From: Myxococcaceae bacterium
Lineage (GTDB): Bacteria > Myxococcota > Myxococcia > Myxococcales > Myxococcaceae
Assembly: GCA_016793095.1 (NCBI GenBank)
Contig: JAEUJQ010000060.1
Span: 1 to 64,000 of the forward strand
DNA length: 64,000 nucleotides
Reading direction: 5' to 3'
In this document: one piece after another, positions 48,002 to 56,035 of the stretch
Numbering within the stretch: the first letter of the stretch is position 1
Layout: each line of letters opens with the position of its first letter
Position numbers and translations under genes: made by a program
The notes under the pieces: generated by a model
What the model saw: only the letters and a program-made list of their open reading frames with translations
Databases searched by the model: none
What the model was told of the DNA's origin: nothing

Positions 48002-51000
48002 CTACGTGTCGCGGCCGGGCATGGTCGTCGGGGGAACGTGGCGGGTGAAGAGCTGCGATTGCGGTGGGCAGTAGCCGTGGACGAGCTGGGCGAACCAGGG
48101 GTCGAGGCGCGAGGGTGGGGGCGTCGCCGACGTGTCGAGCGAGTGGACGTGGGAGTCGATCTCCTCGTGCTCGTCCTGCTCGTCATGGAGCGAGGCGAAC
48201 GACTCGTCGTTCACCATCTCGACCTCGTCGTCCTGCACCTCCTCGATGTCTTCTGCGGCCCGGGTCAGCACGGGAGCGCCGGTGGCTCCGGGGACGAGCC
48301 GCACCAGCGGCGGCAGGGCGGCCGCGAGCTCGGGGGCCGGCTTCTCGCGCAACGCCGGCGGGCCCATGGGCGGTGGACTCGAGGGCAGGGCTCTCGCGCC
48401 GCTCGGAGACGACGCGGGGCCCATGAGGGGGGGTGGACGTACGGCGCTCGCGGGGGAGGCTCCCCCGGCGGCCTCGCTCGTTGGCAGGACCTTCACGCCG
48501 CTCGGAGACGAGGTTGGGCCAGCGAGGGGGGGCGGACGTACGCCGCTCGCGGAGGAGGCTCCTCCGGCAGAGTCGCCCGTCGGCAGCGGCGTCGAAGGTG
48601 GGCCCGCGAGGGGTGGCGGACGTACGGCACTCCCGGAGGAGGGTCCGGCAGAGTCGCCCGACGGCAGCGGCGCCGAAGCTGGCCCCGCGAGAGGTGGCGA
48701 ACGCACGGCGCTCGCGGAGGAGGCTCCTCCGGCAGAGTCGCCCGACGGCAGCGGCGCCGAAGCTGGCCCCGCGAGAGGTGGCGAACGCACGGCGCTCGCG
48801 GCGGAGGCTCCGGCAGCCTCGCCCGACGGAAGAGGCTTCACGCCGCTCGGCGACGAGGCTGGCCCCGCGAGGGGTGGCGGACGCACGGCGCTCGCGGCGG
48901 AGGCTCCGGCGGCCTCGCCCGACGGCAGAGGCTTCACGCCGCTGGGCGACGAGGTTGGCCCCGCGAGGGGGGGCGGACGCACCGGCGACGCACCATTGGA
49001 GGGAGGTGCGTCACCCGGCCCGGACTGTGCGGCAGGCGCCGACGGGCGGGCGACCGGGAGGGCCCCATCGAAGGCGAGCGGCACCCGTGCGGGCGTCGTG
49101 GTGACGGAGACGCCCACCGGCACCGGGACGAAGGTCGCGCCAGGTGGCGAGGTGGCTGGCCTCGTCGGCAGCGAGAAGGAAGTGGGGACGGGGATGGGCA
49201 CCGGGGCTGGCGCGCGAGGAGCGCTCATCGGGTTGGGCGCCGTGATCTCGGGGGCGGGAACGGGGGCGCGCGCGGCAGTGGCCGGCTTCAACAGCGATGG
49301 GAGATCGAGCGGCTCGTCATCCAGCGGGAGGCTGCTGGCGCCCGTGGCCGATGCCGGGAGCGATGCTGGTGGGGCAGGGGCCGGGGGAGGGGACGGTTCA
49401 GGCGGAGAGGGGCGGGTCGGCAGGGCGTCCGACAGGGTCGACTCAGGCGAGACGGATGGTGCGCCTGGGGGCCGCTCGGAGGGCGACGGCGCCGGCGGTT
49501 CGGTCTCCGGCCGCTGGGCCTCGGGTGCGCGAGGGGGAGCGGTGGACGAACGTGGTGGCCGGGTCGCCGGCTCGGAAGGCCCCGGCTCCTCATCGGGAAC
49601 GGGGGGCCCTTCTCTCGGCGGCGGCGCTTCGACCGCCTCCGCGTCCGGGAGCTGATCGCTGACGGGCAACCCCATGACGATCGGCGGCTCCCTGGCCACC
49701 ACCACCGCCGGGTCCGTGGGCTCGGGCGGGACCGGCGGGCCCTCGTCGCGGAGCAGCACCCCCATCACCGGAGGCCGCTCGCGGGCGACCGCCTGATCGG
49801 TGCCGGTGTCGGCTTCGGGCGGTGGGGCGACCAGCGCCGGGTCGGTCTTCACCTTGTTGGTGCCGGGATCCGACCCGGGGACAGGGATCGGCAGCGGCAC
49901 GCCCGCCTGGGTGACGTCGCCGGTCTCGTCAGGTGGGCGGCCCCCGAGCTGGGTCGCCTCCGAGGGGTCGATGCTCGCGGCGTCTTCGGGGGCGCGGGCC
50001 TGCGGCGCCACCCGTTGGTAGAGCGAGATCAGGGCTTGTCGGATGATCTGGGTGTCGATCGGCGTCGTCGCCGCCCGCGCCGCTTCGCCCAGCGTTCGTC
50101 GCAGCGCTGGATCGGTCGCGAGCGCGTCGATCGCCTCGGCCAGCGCCGCAGAGTCAGAGACTCGATAGAAGCGCGCCGCGTCGGGTGGCACGAGCTCGCG
50201 GGTGAGCGGCAGATCCGCGGCGATGATCGGCCGGCCGGCCGCGAGGAACTCGCCGATGCGGGCGAGCGCCGTGGTGGTCGAATTGCGCGGGTCGCCCGTC
50301 AGCGTCAGCACGCCCACGTCCGCGGCGGCGAGCACCTTGTGAATGTCGTCGTGCGCCACGGGCTCCTGGAACTCGACCCGCTCTTCGAGCTTCAGCTCGG
50401 CGACGCGCTCCTTGAGGGGTGGCGTCAGCTCGGGCGCGCTCGGGCCCACCAGCGCCAGCTTCACCGCCGCCTTCGTCTTCGTCAGCGCCTCGAACAAGAC
50501 GGGTAGATCCTGGTGGCGCCCGTGGCTGCCGAGGTGCAAGAGCCGCATGGGCTGGCCATCGGGTTTGCCCATCACCTCGGGCGAATAGGGGGCGAGATCG
50601 ACGGGGGCCCGCAGCACTTCGATGTGATCGCCGGGCACGCCGAGCGAGATGCAGTGGGCCCTGGCGGCGTGGCTGCCGACCACCACCGCGTCAGCGTTCA
50701 TCAGGCAGAACAGCTCCTGCCGACGCGACCGCGCGAGCAGCCGCTTGTTCGAGCCCTCCTGCGGGAGCAGGGACGGGAGATCGCCCGAGGGGAATCGGCA
50801 CGCGTCGTAGACGAGCTTGTAGCCGAAGTCGCCGCGGCGCTCGCACAGCGGGTACCCGCTCACCGGATCGAAGAAGTGGACGATCAGGTACTCTTCGCTC
50901 TCGAGCTGTCGCCGCACCGCGCGATCGAAGGCCTCCATGCGCGTTCGCAGGTCGCCGCTCCCCACCGGCACCCGGAGCAGCCTGGCGCCATGGAACCGCT

Positions 51001-51154
51001 CGATGTGCGAGTGGTCGGGCGTCTTCACCGACAGCACGACCGTCTGATACCGCTCGTTGAGGCCCTTCAGGTACTCGCTCAGGCGTCGCGACGTGGCATG
51101 TGGCGCCGGCACCACGTCGAAGCAGCAGAAGAGCACTCTCGGCAGCTCACTCAA
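48002..51154 (-). CDS. GT4-type glycosyltransferase fused to a long Pro-rich repetitive tail
   Basis: About 1050 aa. Residues 1-385 are a GT-B glycosyltransferase: VLFCCFDVVPAPHATSRRLS, FDPVSGYPLCERRGDFGYKL, RLLHLGSHGRHQDLPVLFEA, VLAAADVGVLTLTGDPRNST, and EFLAAGRPIIAADLPL. The rest is disordered and Pro/Ala/Ser-rich, with eight tandem units (SAVRPPPLAGPASSPSG type). It ends with an acidic segment (EDIEEVQDDEVEMVNDE) and a short globular-looking end, RLDPWFAQLVHGYCPPQSQL. I favour the TTG at 51154 because the longer ATG frame (51235) overlaps the divergent start; this is uncertain. It lies directly upstream of aglZ. Confidence 0.8.
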   Translation of the reverse strand: MSELPRVLFCCFDVVPAPHATSRRLSEYLKGLNERYQTVVLSVKTPDHSHIERFHGARLLRVPVGSGDLRTRMEAFDRAVRRQLESEEYLIVHFFDPVSGYPLCERRGDFGYKLVYDACRFPSGDLPSLLPQEGSNKRLLARSRRQELFCLMNADAVVVGSHAARAHCISLGVPGDHIEVLRAPVDLAPYSPEVMGKPDGQPMRLLHLGSHGRHQDLPVLFEALTKTKAAVKLALVGPSAPELTPPLKERVAELKLEERVEFQEPVAHDDIHKVLAAADVGVLTLTGDPRNSTTTALARIGEFLAAGRPIIAADLPLTRELVPPDAARFYRVSDSAALAEAIDALATDPALRRTLGEAARAATTPIDTQIIRQALISLYQRVAPQARAPEDAASIDPSEATQLGGRPPDETGDVTQAGVPLPIPVPGSDPGTNKVKTDPALVAPPPEADTGTDQAVARERPPVMGVLLRDEGPPVPPEPTDPAVVVAREPPIVMGLPVSDQLPDAEAVEAPPPREGPPVPDEEPGPSEPATRPPRSSTAPPRAPEAQRPETEPPAPSPSERPPGAPSVSPESTLSDALPTRPSPPEPSPPPAPAPPASLPASATGASSLPLDDEPLDLPSLLKPATAARAPVPAPEITAPNPMSAPRAPAPVPIPVPTSFSLPTRPATSPPGATFVPVPVGVSVTTTPARVPLAFDGALPVARPSAPAAQSGPGDAPPSNGASPVRPPPLAGPTSSPSGVKPLPSGEAAGASAASAVRPPPLAGPASSPSGVKPLPSGEAAGASAASAVRSPPLAGPASAPLPSGDSAGGASSASAVRSPPLAGPASAPLPSGDSAGPSSGSAVRPPPLAGPPSTPLPTGDSAGGASSASGVRPPPLAGPTSSPSGVKVLPTSEAAGGASPASAVRPPPLMGPASSPSGARALPSSPPPMGPPALREKPAPELAAALPPLVRLVPGATGAPVLTRAAEDIEEVQDDEVEMVNDESFASLHDEQDEHEEIDSHVHSLDTSATPPPSRLDPWFAQLVHGYCPPQSQLFTRHVPPTTMPGRDT
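48370..49000. repeat. Tandem in-frame repeats, 84-96 bases each
   Basis: About eight units coding 28-32 residues (SAV.SPPLAGPASAPLPSGD.AGGASSA) lie in the glycosyltransferase tail. Two adjacent units with a period of 84 bases (around 48660-48720 and 48744-48804) look identical at the DNA level, which suggests recent expansion. It is not a CRISPR, because repeats and spacers are not distinct and the frame is kept. Confidence 0.8.
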
Positions 51155-51233
51155 GCAGCTTCGGATGATGCCACGTTGACCGCCACTGGACTGAATGAGA
51201 AACGCACGGGCCGTGACGGGTCGCGGCTGGACC

Positions 51234-51449
51234 ATGCGAGAGCTCTTGACGGCCGCCCGGGAGCGGTTTGGCCCCGACGCGGCGCGCTACAAGACGCGTC
51301 AGGAGCTGCTGCTCGCGCTCGGGCTCGCCGACGGTGGGGAGCCCGGCGACGCTCCTGTCCTTCCCCCGGCGACCGCCCCGCAGGCGGCTCCCGAGGCGCC
51401 CGGTCAGGTCGAGCTCGTGGTGAAGGACTTCTTCCTGCCGCCGCGCTGA
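51234..51449 (+). CDS. Small conserved-looking protein
   Basis: A 71-residue protein starting MRELLTAARERFGPDAARYK followed by TRQELLLALGL, a compact amphipathic helical unit. A Pro/Ala-rich linker and an end QVELVVKDFFLPPR follow. The ATG at 51234 is favoured because the helical domain begins there; an upstream in-frame ATG at 51195 is possible. The function is unknown. It lies between two divergent larger genes and 30 bases before the TPR protein. Confidence 0.6.
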   Translation: MRELLTAARERFGPDAARYKTRQELLLALGLADGGEPGDAPVLPPATAPQAAPEAPGQVELVVKDFFLPPR

Positions 51450-51479
51450 ATCGTCACCGGACTCCGCCAGCCCTTGGGT

Positions 51480-53477
51480 ATGGTGCCGCGCGTGGCGGGA
51501 CGGCTGAACAAGCGCAAGGCAGCGGCGCAGCTCGATCAGGCCCGCCTGCTGGCGCAGACCGGCGCGTGGGAGCGCGTGCTGGTCGCGCTCGCCCCCGCGC
51601 TCGAAGCGAAGGTGCTGCCCGCGACCGAGGCCGAGAGCTTGTACGCCGAAGCGCTCGAGCGGCTGGGTCGGAAAGCCGAGGCCCGCGCCTTCCTCGAGAA
51701 GGCCCTCACCACGCGCAAGGACGATCCCAACCTCACCGCGCGCCTGGGCATCCTGCTGGTCCACGCGAACGAGTCGGCGCGGGGCGTCGAGCTCATGTCG
51801 CGGGTGCGGCACCAGCTCAAGCGCGAGCCCACCTTCCTCACCAACTACGCCGCTGCCCTGCTGAAGCTGGGGCGGGTGGACGAGGCCGAGACCGCGCTCG
51901 CCACGGCGATGCTGACCGGCGGCGGCGATGACACGCGGCTCGTCTTCGCGCTGGCAAAGGCCCAGAAGGGCGACGCGACGGGCGCCGAAGCCATCGCGAT
52001 TCAGATCGGCACCCAGTCGAAGGACGCCCACCTGCGCGCGACCGCCCGCGCGATCGAGGCCGACTGCCGGCTGATGCAGGGAGACGCGCGCGGGGCGCTC
52101 GAGCGGTTTCGCGCCCTCGACGCGGAAGGGCGGCTCGAGGCCGATCACCTGCCGCACGCCGCCCTCGCCGCTCAGTTGGCCGGGGACGAGACGCTCGCGA
52201 ACGCCCTCATCCAGCGGCGGGGCGCCAGCGCGTCGGCCGAAGATCGGCTGCTCTTCGCCCAGGTGGCCTTGAGCCGGAGCCGCCCCATCGACGCGCTCTT
52301 CGAGCTCGACCAGGCGGCGAAGGCCGTGGGCGAGAAGCTGCCGGGGTACGAGTACGAGGCCAGCGTCGCGAGGGGCCGCGCCCTGCGCCTGCTCGGACGC
52401 GCCAGTGACGCGCGGGCGCAGATCGAACGGGCGAAGGCGATGCCCGAGGCCGAGCTCAAGCTGCTCGGCGCCCGCGTCTGGCTCGAGCTGGGGCACCTCG
52501 GCGCCGAGGCCGGTGACTTCGAGCTGGCCGACGCCGCGTTCGCCCGGGCGCTCGAGCTCGATCCCAACGAGGCCGAGGCCCGGCTGGCCCGCCAGTCGTC
52601 GTCGCGCAAGACGGCGTGGAAGACCGAGCTCAAGCAGTCGTCCGAGGCGCGGCTCGAGGCGGTGAAGTCGGAGGCGGAGGCCATGAAGCGGCGCTTCCTC
52701 GCGCGTGAGGGAGAGCTCGAGCAGATGCGGCGAGAGCTCCAGCGCCTGAAGTCCCTGTCTGCGGACGCCGAGCAGCGCGCGCAGGAGCTCGAGCGCGAGG
52801 CGAAGAAGGTGAAGGACGAGCAGGCCCGGCGGCTCCGCGAGGAGCTCGAGGCGCAGGAGCGCGACTCCGAGGAGAAGGCTCGCGAGGTCGTCGATCAGGC
52901 CCTCGGCGCGGCGTTGTCAGCATGCCCGGACACGCTGCTCCGCATGGTGCTGGTGGCCGAGCGGACGTACCAGAAGGGCCTGTACTCCGAGCTGCCCGCC
53001 GCCGCGGTGGCCGTGCTCTTCTCAGGCGCGCTCGAGCGGAGCCTCTTCCTGCTCCTCGTGCAGCGCTTCAACGAGTGGCTCGAGCAGCACGATCGCCGGG
53101 CGCAGTTCCTCAAGGGGGCGATCCGCGAGAAGCGGGGGCGTCGGGTCGAGTACTTCGATCGCTTCGTCGAGGCCTTCGACCGATCGCTCGACGCGAAGGC
53201 GCCGTCGCTCGGAGAGGTGAGCCGTGCGTTGAGCCGCCGTCGCGAAGCGCCGCTGGCTGACTTCAACGCGTTCCTGCAATCGACCGGGCTGGGCGACGGC
53301 TTCCTCGACGCGCTCGCGGGCTTCGTTCAATCGGCCAAGGAGCGCCTGCGGGATCCCGTCGCGCACGGCCTCGCGATCGATCTGAGCTGGGACGAGCTGA
53401 GGGACTTCCGCAAGGCGTTCCTCCTCGAGTTCCGAGCTGGCCCCGGCGTGCTCGCCCAGCTGCTGGGAGGCTCGTGA
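51480..53477 (+). CDS. TPR-repeat protein with coiled coil and helical C-terminal domain
   Basis: A 665-aa cytosolic protein. Residues about 15-360 are TPR-like helical pairs (ARLLAQTGAWERVLVALAPA, YAEALERLGRKAEARAFLEK, FELADAAFARALELDPNEAE). Residues 375-475 form a coiled coil (EAMKRRFLAREGELEQMRRE). The last 185 residues are a helical domain (LSACPDTLLRMVLVAERTYQ, EWLEQHDRRAQFLKGAIREK). TPR proteins are scaffolds, so a part in a multi-protein assembly is likely. Start is ATG 51480, with TTG 51474 possible. The next gene overlaps by four bases. Confidence 0.75.
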   Translation: MVPRVAGRLNKRKAAAQLDQARLLAQTGAWERVLVALAPALEAKVLPATEAESLYAEALERLGRKAEARAFLEKALTTRKDDPNLTARLGILLVHANESARGVELMSRVRHQLKREPTFLTNYAAALLKLGRVDEAETALATAMLTGGGDDTRLVFALAKAQKGDATGAEAIAIQIGTQSKDAHLRATARAIEADCRLMQGDARGALERFRALDAEGRLEADHLPHAALAAQLAGDETLANALIQRRGASASAEDRLLFAQVALSRSRPIDALFELDQAAKAVGEKLPGYEYEASVARGRALRLLGRASDARAQIERAKAMPEAELKLLGARVWLELGHLGAEAGDFELADAAFARALELDPNEAEARLARQSSSRKTAWKTELKQSSEARLEAVKSEAEAMKRRFLAREGELEQMRRELQRLKSLSADAEQRAQELEREAKKVKDEQARRLREELEAQERDSEEKAREVVDQALGAALSACPDTLLRMVLVAERTYQKGLYSELPAAAVAVLFSGALERSLFLLLVQRFNEWLEQHDRRAQFLKGAIREKRGRRVEYFDRFVEAFDRSLDAKAPSLGEVSRALSRRREAPLADFNAFLQSTGLGDGFLDALAGFVQSAKERLRDPVAHGLAIDLSWDELRDFRKAFLLEFRAGPGVLAQLLGGS

Positions 53478-54064
53478 GGAAGCGCCTCGTCGTGCTGCTC
53501 CCGGGCTTCAACGGCGACGCGCGCCAGCCGCTCCTCGTGCGCGTGGGGCAGGCGCTGGGCGCCCGACACTTCACGTGCCGGTTTCCGGGCTTGCCGGGAG
53601 GTCGCCCGTCACCAGGCCTCGGCGACGAGGTGGCGTTCCTCGCGAAGAAGCTGCCGCCGCGCGCCGCTCCGATCCTCGTGGGCAGGTCCTTTGGCGGTCG
53701 GGTGGCGCTGCGCTACGCGAACGTGAAGCGGGTCTCCGCGGTGGTGCTGCTCGGCTTCCCGGTTCGCCCAGCGGGCCGGGTCCGGCCAGACGACGAGGCC
53801 GCGCTGCTCACGGTGCGGGTGCCGACCTTGATCGTCCAGGGTGACGCCGACGAGAAGGGCCCGCTCGACGTGTTGGCGCCGATCGTCGCGAGGAACCCGT
53901 GGTTGACGCTCCTCGTGCTGGCCGGCGCGGGGCACTCGTTTGGCCGGCACGAAGCGCGCGCGGTGTCCCTCGCCAGGGTCTTCATCGCGGCGCGGGGCCG
54001 GCGCGCTGGCAGCTCCACACGTCCGGGCCGGGCTCGCAGGCCTGGTGGACGCGCGCGCACCTGA
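53474..54064 (+). CDS. Alpha/beta-hydrolase family protein
   Basis: A 196-aa hydrolase of the KANL3/Tex30-like (small dienelactone-hydrolase-type) group. Motifs are VVLLPGFNGDARQPLL, the nucleophile elbow GRSFGGRVALRYA (Ser in G.S.GG), the acid region LIVQGDADEKGPLDVL, and His in GAGHSFGRHEARAV. The substrate is unknown. The start is GTG overlapping the TPR gene stop, and the C-terminal 30 residues are a basic Arg/Gly tail (RRAGSSTRPGRARRPGGRAR). Confidence 0.85.
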   Translation: MRKRLVVLLPGFNGDARQPLLVRVGQALGARHFTCRFPGLPGGRPSPGLGDEVAFLAKKLPPRAAPILVGRSFGGRVALRYANVKRVSAVVLLGFPVRPAGRVRPDDEAALLTVRVPTLIVQGDADEKGPLDVLAPIVARNPWLTLLVLAGAGHSFGRHEARAVSLARVFIAARGRRAGSSTRPGRARRPGGRART

Positions 54065-54081
54065 CACGGCATAAGGCGCTC

Positions 54082-54750
54082 ATGGTGTCGTCCTTTGTCC
54101 TGCTCTCGCTCCTGTCCGGTCTGCCCGCCCTCAAGCCGCTGCAGCCGCCGCTCGCCCTCTTCTCAGCCGAGCTGCTGGTCGACTCGAAGCTGATGAGCCC
54201 GCAGAACGGAGACGACTTCCTCGTCTATGGGGGCGAGCAGTGCCCCGGGCGTGGGGTCTCGATCATGCGCTCCATGGGCGGGGCGCTGACCACGATCGAG
54301 CGCGTGCAGGCCTGGTTCAAGGAGAACCCGGGCGCCGAGGCGGCCCTCTTCAAGAAGGACACGCTGGCGCAGGCGATGAGACACGTGAGCGCTGGCGTGC
54401 CGTCGTCGTGGGTGCCCTGCAAGCCGTGGGCGGCGAACGAGTGGCAGTTCGCGCCCACCGATCCCGGCAGGTTGTGCGACCCGAAGAAGCCCCCCTCGCC
54501 GACCGAGCGGTACCTCCTGGTGAAGGGCAGGGCTTCGTCGGCGATCCAGGTCCGCCCGGCCGCCGACCCGTGCATGCCGCGCGTGTCGATCGCGCTGTTC
54601 GATCAGAAGGGCAAGACGCGCCTGCTGGTGCACGCGGACTTCGGAGGCGCGATGTCGGCGACGGTCGTGGGCGACAAGTGCCGGGTGGACTTCACGTATG
54701 ATCCGTCGGTCGAGGCGTTCAGGGCCGACTGGAAGGCCTGCAAAGGCTGA
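54082..54750 (+). CDS. Exported hypothetical protein
   Basis: A 222-aa protein with a hydrophobic leader (MVSSFVLLSLLSGLPALKPL). The mature part has six Cys (EQCPGRGV, PCKPWAAN, RLCDPKKP, DPCMPRVS, DKCRVDFT, WKACKG), suggesting three disulfides. No family is recognised. It follows the hydrolase gene by 17 bases and precedes a YciO-type gene, all on the plus strand. Confidence 0.65.
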   Translation: MVSSFVLLSLLSGLPALKPLQPPLALFSAELLVDSKLMSPQNGDDFLVYGGEQCPGRGVSIMRSMGGALTTIERVQAWFKENPGAEAALFKKDTLAQAMRHVSAGVPSSWVPCKPWAANEWQFAPTDPGRLCDPKKPPSPTERYLLVKGRASSAIQVRPAADPCMPRVSIALFDQKGKTRLLVHADFGGAMSATVVGDKCRVDFTYDPSVEAFRADWKACKG

Positions 54751-54775
54751 GGCTTTCGGCTACAGCCTGTGCGCC

Positions 54776-55393
54776 ATGACGTCGCCTGCCCCCATCCTCG
54801 AGGTCGATGCACAGAACCCGCAGCCGCGCATCGTCGAGCGGGCCGCGAAGGTCCTGGAGGACGGAGGGCTGATCGCCTACCCGACCGACACCTACTACGG
54901 CATCGGGTGCGATCTGCTGTCGCGAAAGGCGATCGATCGGCTGTACGGCGTGAAAGGCCGCGATCGGAAGAAGCCGCTCGCCTTCCTCTGCCCGGACCTC
55001 TCCGACGTGGCGAAGTACGCGATCGTGAGCAAGTTCGCCTACCGCACGATGAAGCAGCTGACGCCAGGGCCCTTCACGTTCGTGCTGAACGCGACGCGGC
55101 TGGTGCCTGACATGATGCAGTCGAAGCAGCGCGAGGTGGGCATTCGCGTGCCGCAGGCGCCCCTGATGCTGGCGATCGCCTCGCGCCTGGGCCGGCCGAT
55201 CGTCACGACGTCGGCCACCGATCAAGACGGGACGGTGCTGATCGACGCGAAGGACATCAAGGAGCACCTCGGGTCCCGGCTCGATCTGATCCTCGACGGC
55301 GGCGTGCAGCCCAACGAGCCCTCGACGATCGTCTCGCTGGTTGACGATCACCTCGAGGTGCTCAGGCAGGGGAAGGGCATCATCGTCGCCTGA
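54776..55393 (+). CDS. yciO: Sua5/YciO/YrdC family protein (YciO type)
   Basis: A 205-aa YrdC-like protein: AYPTDTYYGIGCDLLS, the nucleotide and carbamoyl pocket residues KGRDRKKPLAFLCPDLSDVA, TPGPFTFVLNATR, GIRVPQAPLMLAIASRLG, and TTSATDQDG. The family makes threonylcarbamoyl-AMP for tRNA t6A37; the KPLAFLC.DLSD wording is closer to YciO than to TsaC, and YciO's exact role is less certain. The start is the ATG at 54776; the longer in-frame reading overlaps the preceding gene. Confidence 0.9.
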   Translation: MTSPAPILEVDAQNPQPRIVERAAKVLEDGGLIAYPTDTYYGIGCDLLSRKAIDRLYGVKGRDRKKPLAFLCPDLSDVAKYAIVSKFAYRTMKQLTPGPFTFVLNATRLVPDMMQSKQREVGIRVPQAPLMLAIASRLGRPIVTTSATDQDGTVLIDAKDIKEHLGSRLDLILDGGVQPNEPSTIVSLVDDHLEVLRQGKGIIVA

Positions 55394-55414
55394 GCGCGTG
55401 CTACGCTGCCGGCG

Positions 55415-56032
55415 ATGGTCCGCGTCGTCCTCCTCCTCGTCGCAGCGCTCGCGCTCGGGTGCTCGCCCACCGTCAGCCCTCAGCCGGTCCAGGGCCGCAC
55501 GAAGCTCGAGACGAACGCCGTGTATTTCTGGAAGGTGACGTCTTCGACGGTGGAGTGGGGCGCCTGCGCCGACGCCGAGGACTTCCGGAAGAGCGTCAAG
55601 CCGCTGCCCTTCAGCCAGAACAGCTTCCTCATCTACAAGACCGACGCGATGGCGATGAAGGCGAAGGCCCAGACGTGCACCTCGCTCGACCCGTCGACGT
55701 GCATGGACTCGACGAGCGGCCTGGTCTTCGACGTCGCGGGCACCGAGCTCGTCTTCACGCGGCCGGTGCTGAAGGAGCCCCTGCGCGTGCGCGACGCCAA
55801 CGACGTGGAGCGCGACTCCCCCTGCCAGCTCACCCAGCTCGAGACGTGGACGGTGCGCGATCAGGGGCAGAAGTTCGAGCTCGAGGTGACGAACGCCCTC
55901 GGCCTCGAAGACTCGACGCCCCCGTCAGGCGAGTGCGAGCTGATCGAGACCAACCTGATCTCCCGCAGCACCAACATGGCCGGGGTGCGCGGGTGCGTGA
56001 TCACCTTCAAGATGGGCGGCGAGCTGCGGTGA
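55415..56032 (+). CDS. Hypothetical lipoprotein
   Basis: A 205-aa protein with the lipoprotein signal MVRVVLLLVAALALGC (lipobox ALGC). The mature part is beta-rich with seven further Cys (WGACADAED, AQTCTSLDPSTCMDST, SPCQLTQ, GECELIE, RGCVITF). No family recognised. It converges on the metallophosphoesterase gene with three bases between stops. Confidence 0.7.
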   Translation: MVRVVLLLVAALALGCSPTVSPQPVQGRTKLETNAVYFWKVTSSTVEWGACADAEDFRKSVKPLPFSQNSFLIYKTDAMAMKAKAQTCTSLDPSTCMDSTSGLVFDVAGTELVFTRPVLKEPLRVRDANDVERDSPCQLTQLETWTVRDQGQKFELEVTNALGLEDSTPPSGECELIETNLISRSTNMAGVRGCVITFKMGGELR

Positions 56033-56035
56033 GCT

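Noticed and set aside
48370-49000. CRISPR-like array
   Set aside because: Repeats are contiguous, coding, in frame and of variable length, with no unique spacers and no cas genes.
46355-50506. 1383-aa plus-strand ORF
   Set aside because: Antisense to the coiled coil of aglZ and the repetitive glycosyltransferase tail; it exists because those frames avoid stops in GC-rich DNA.
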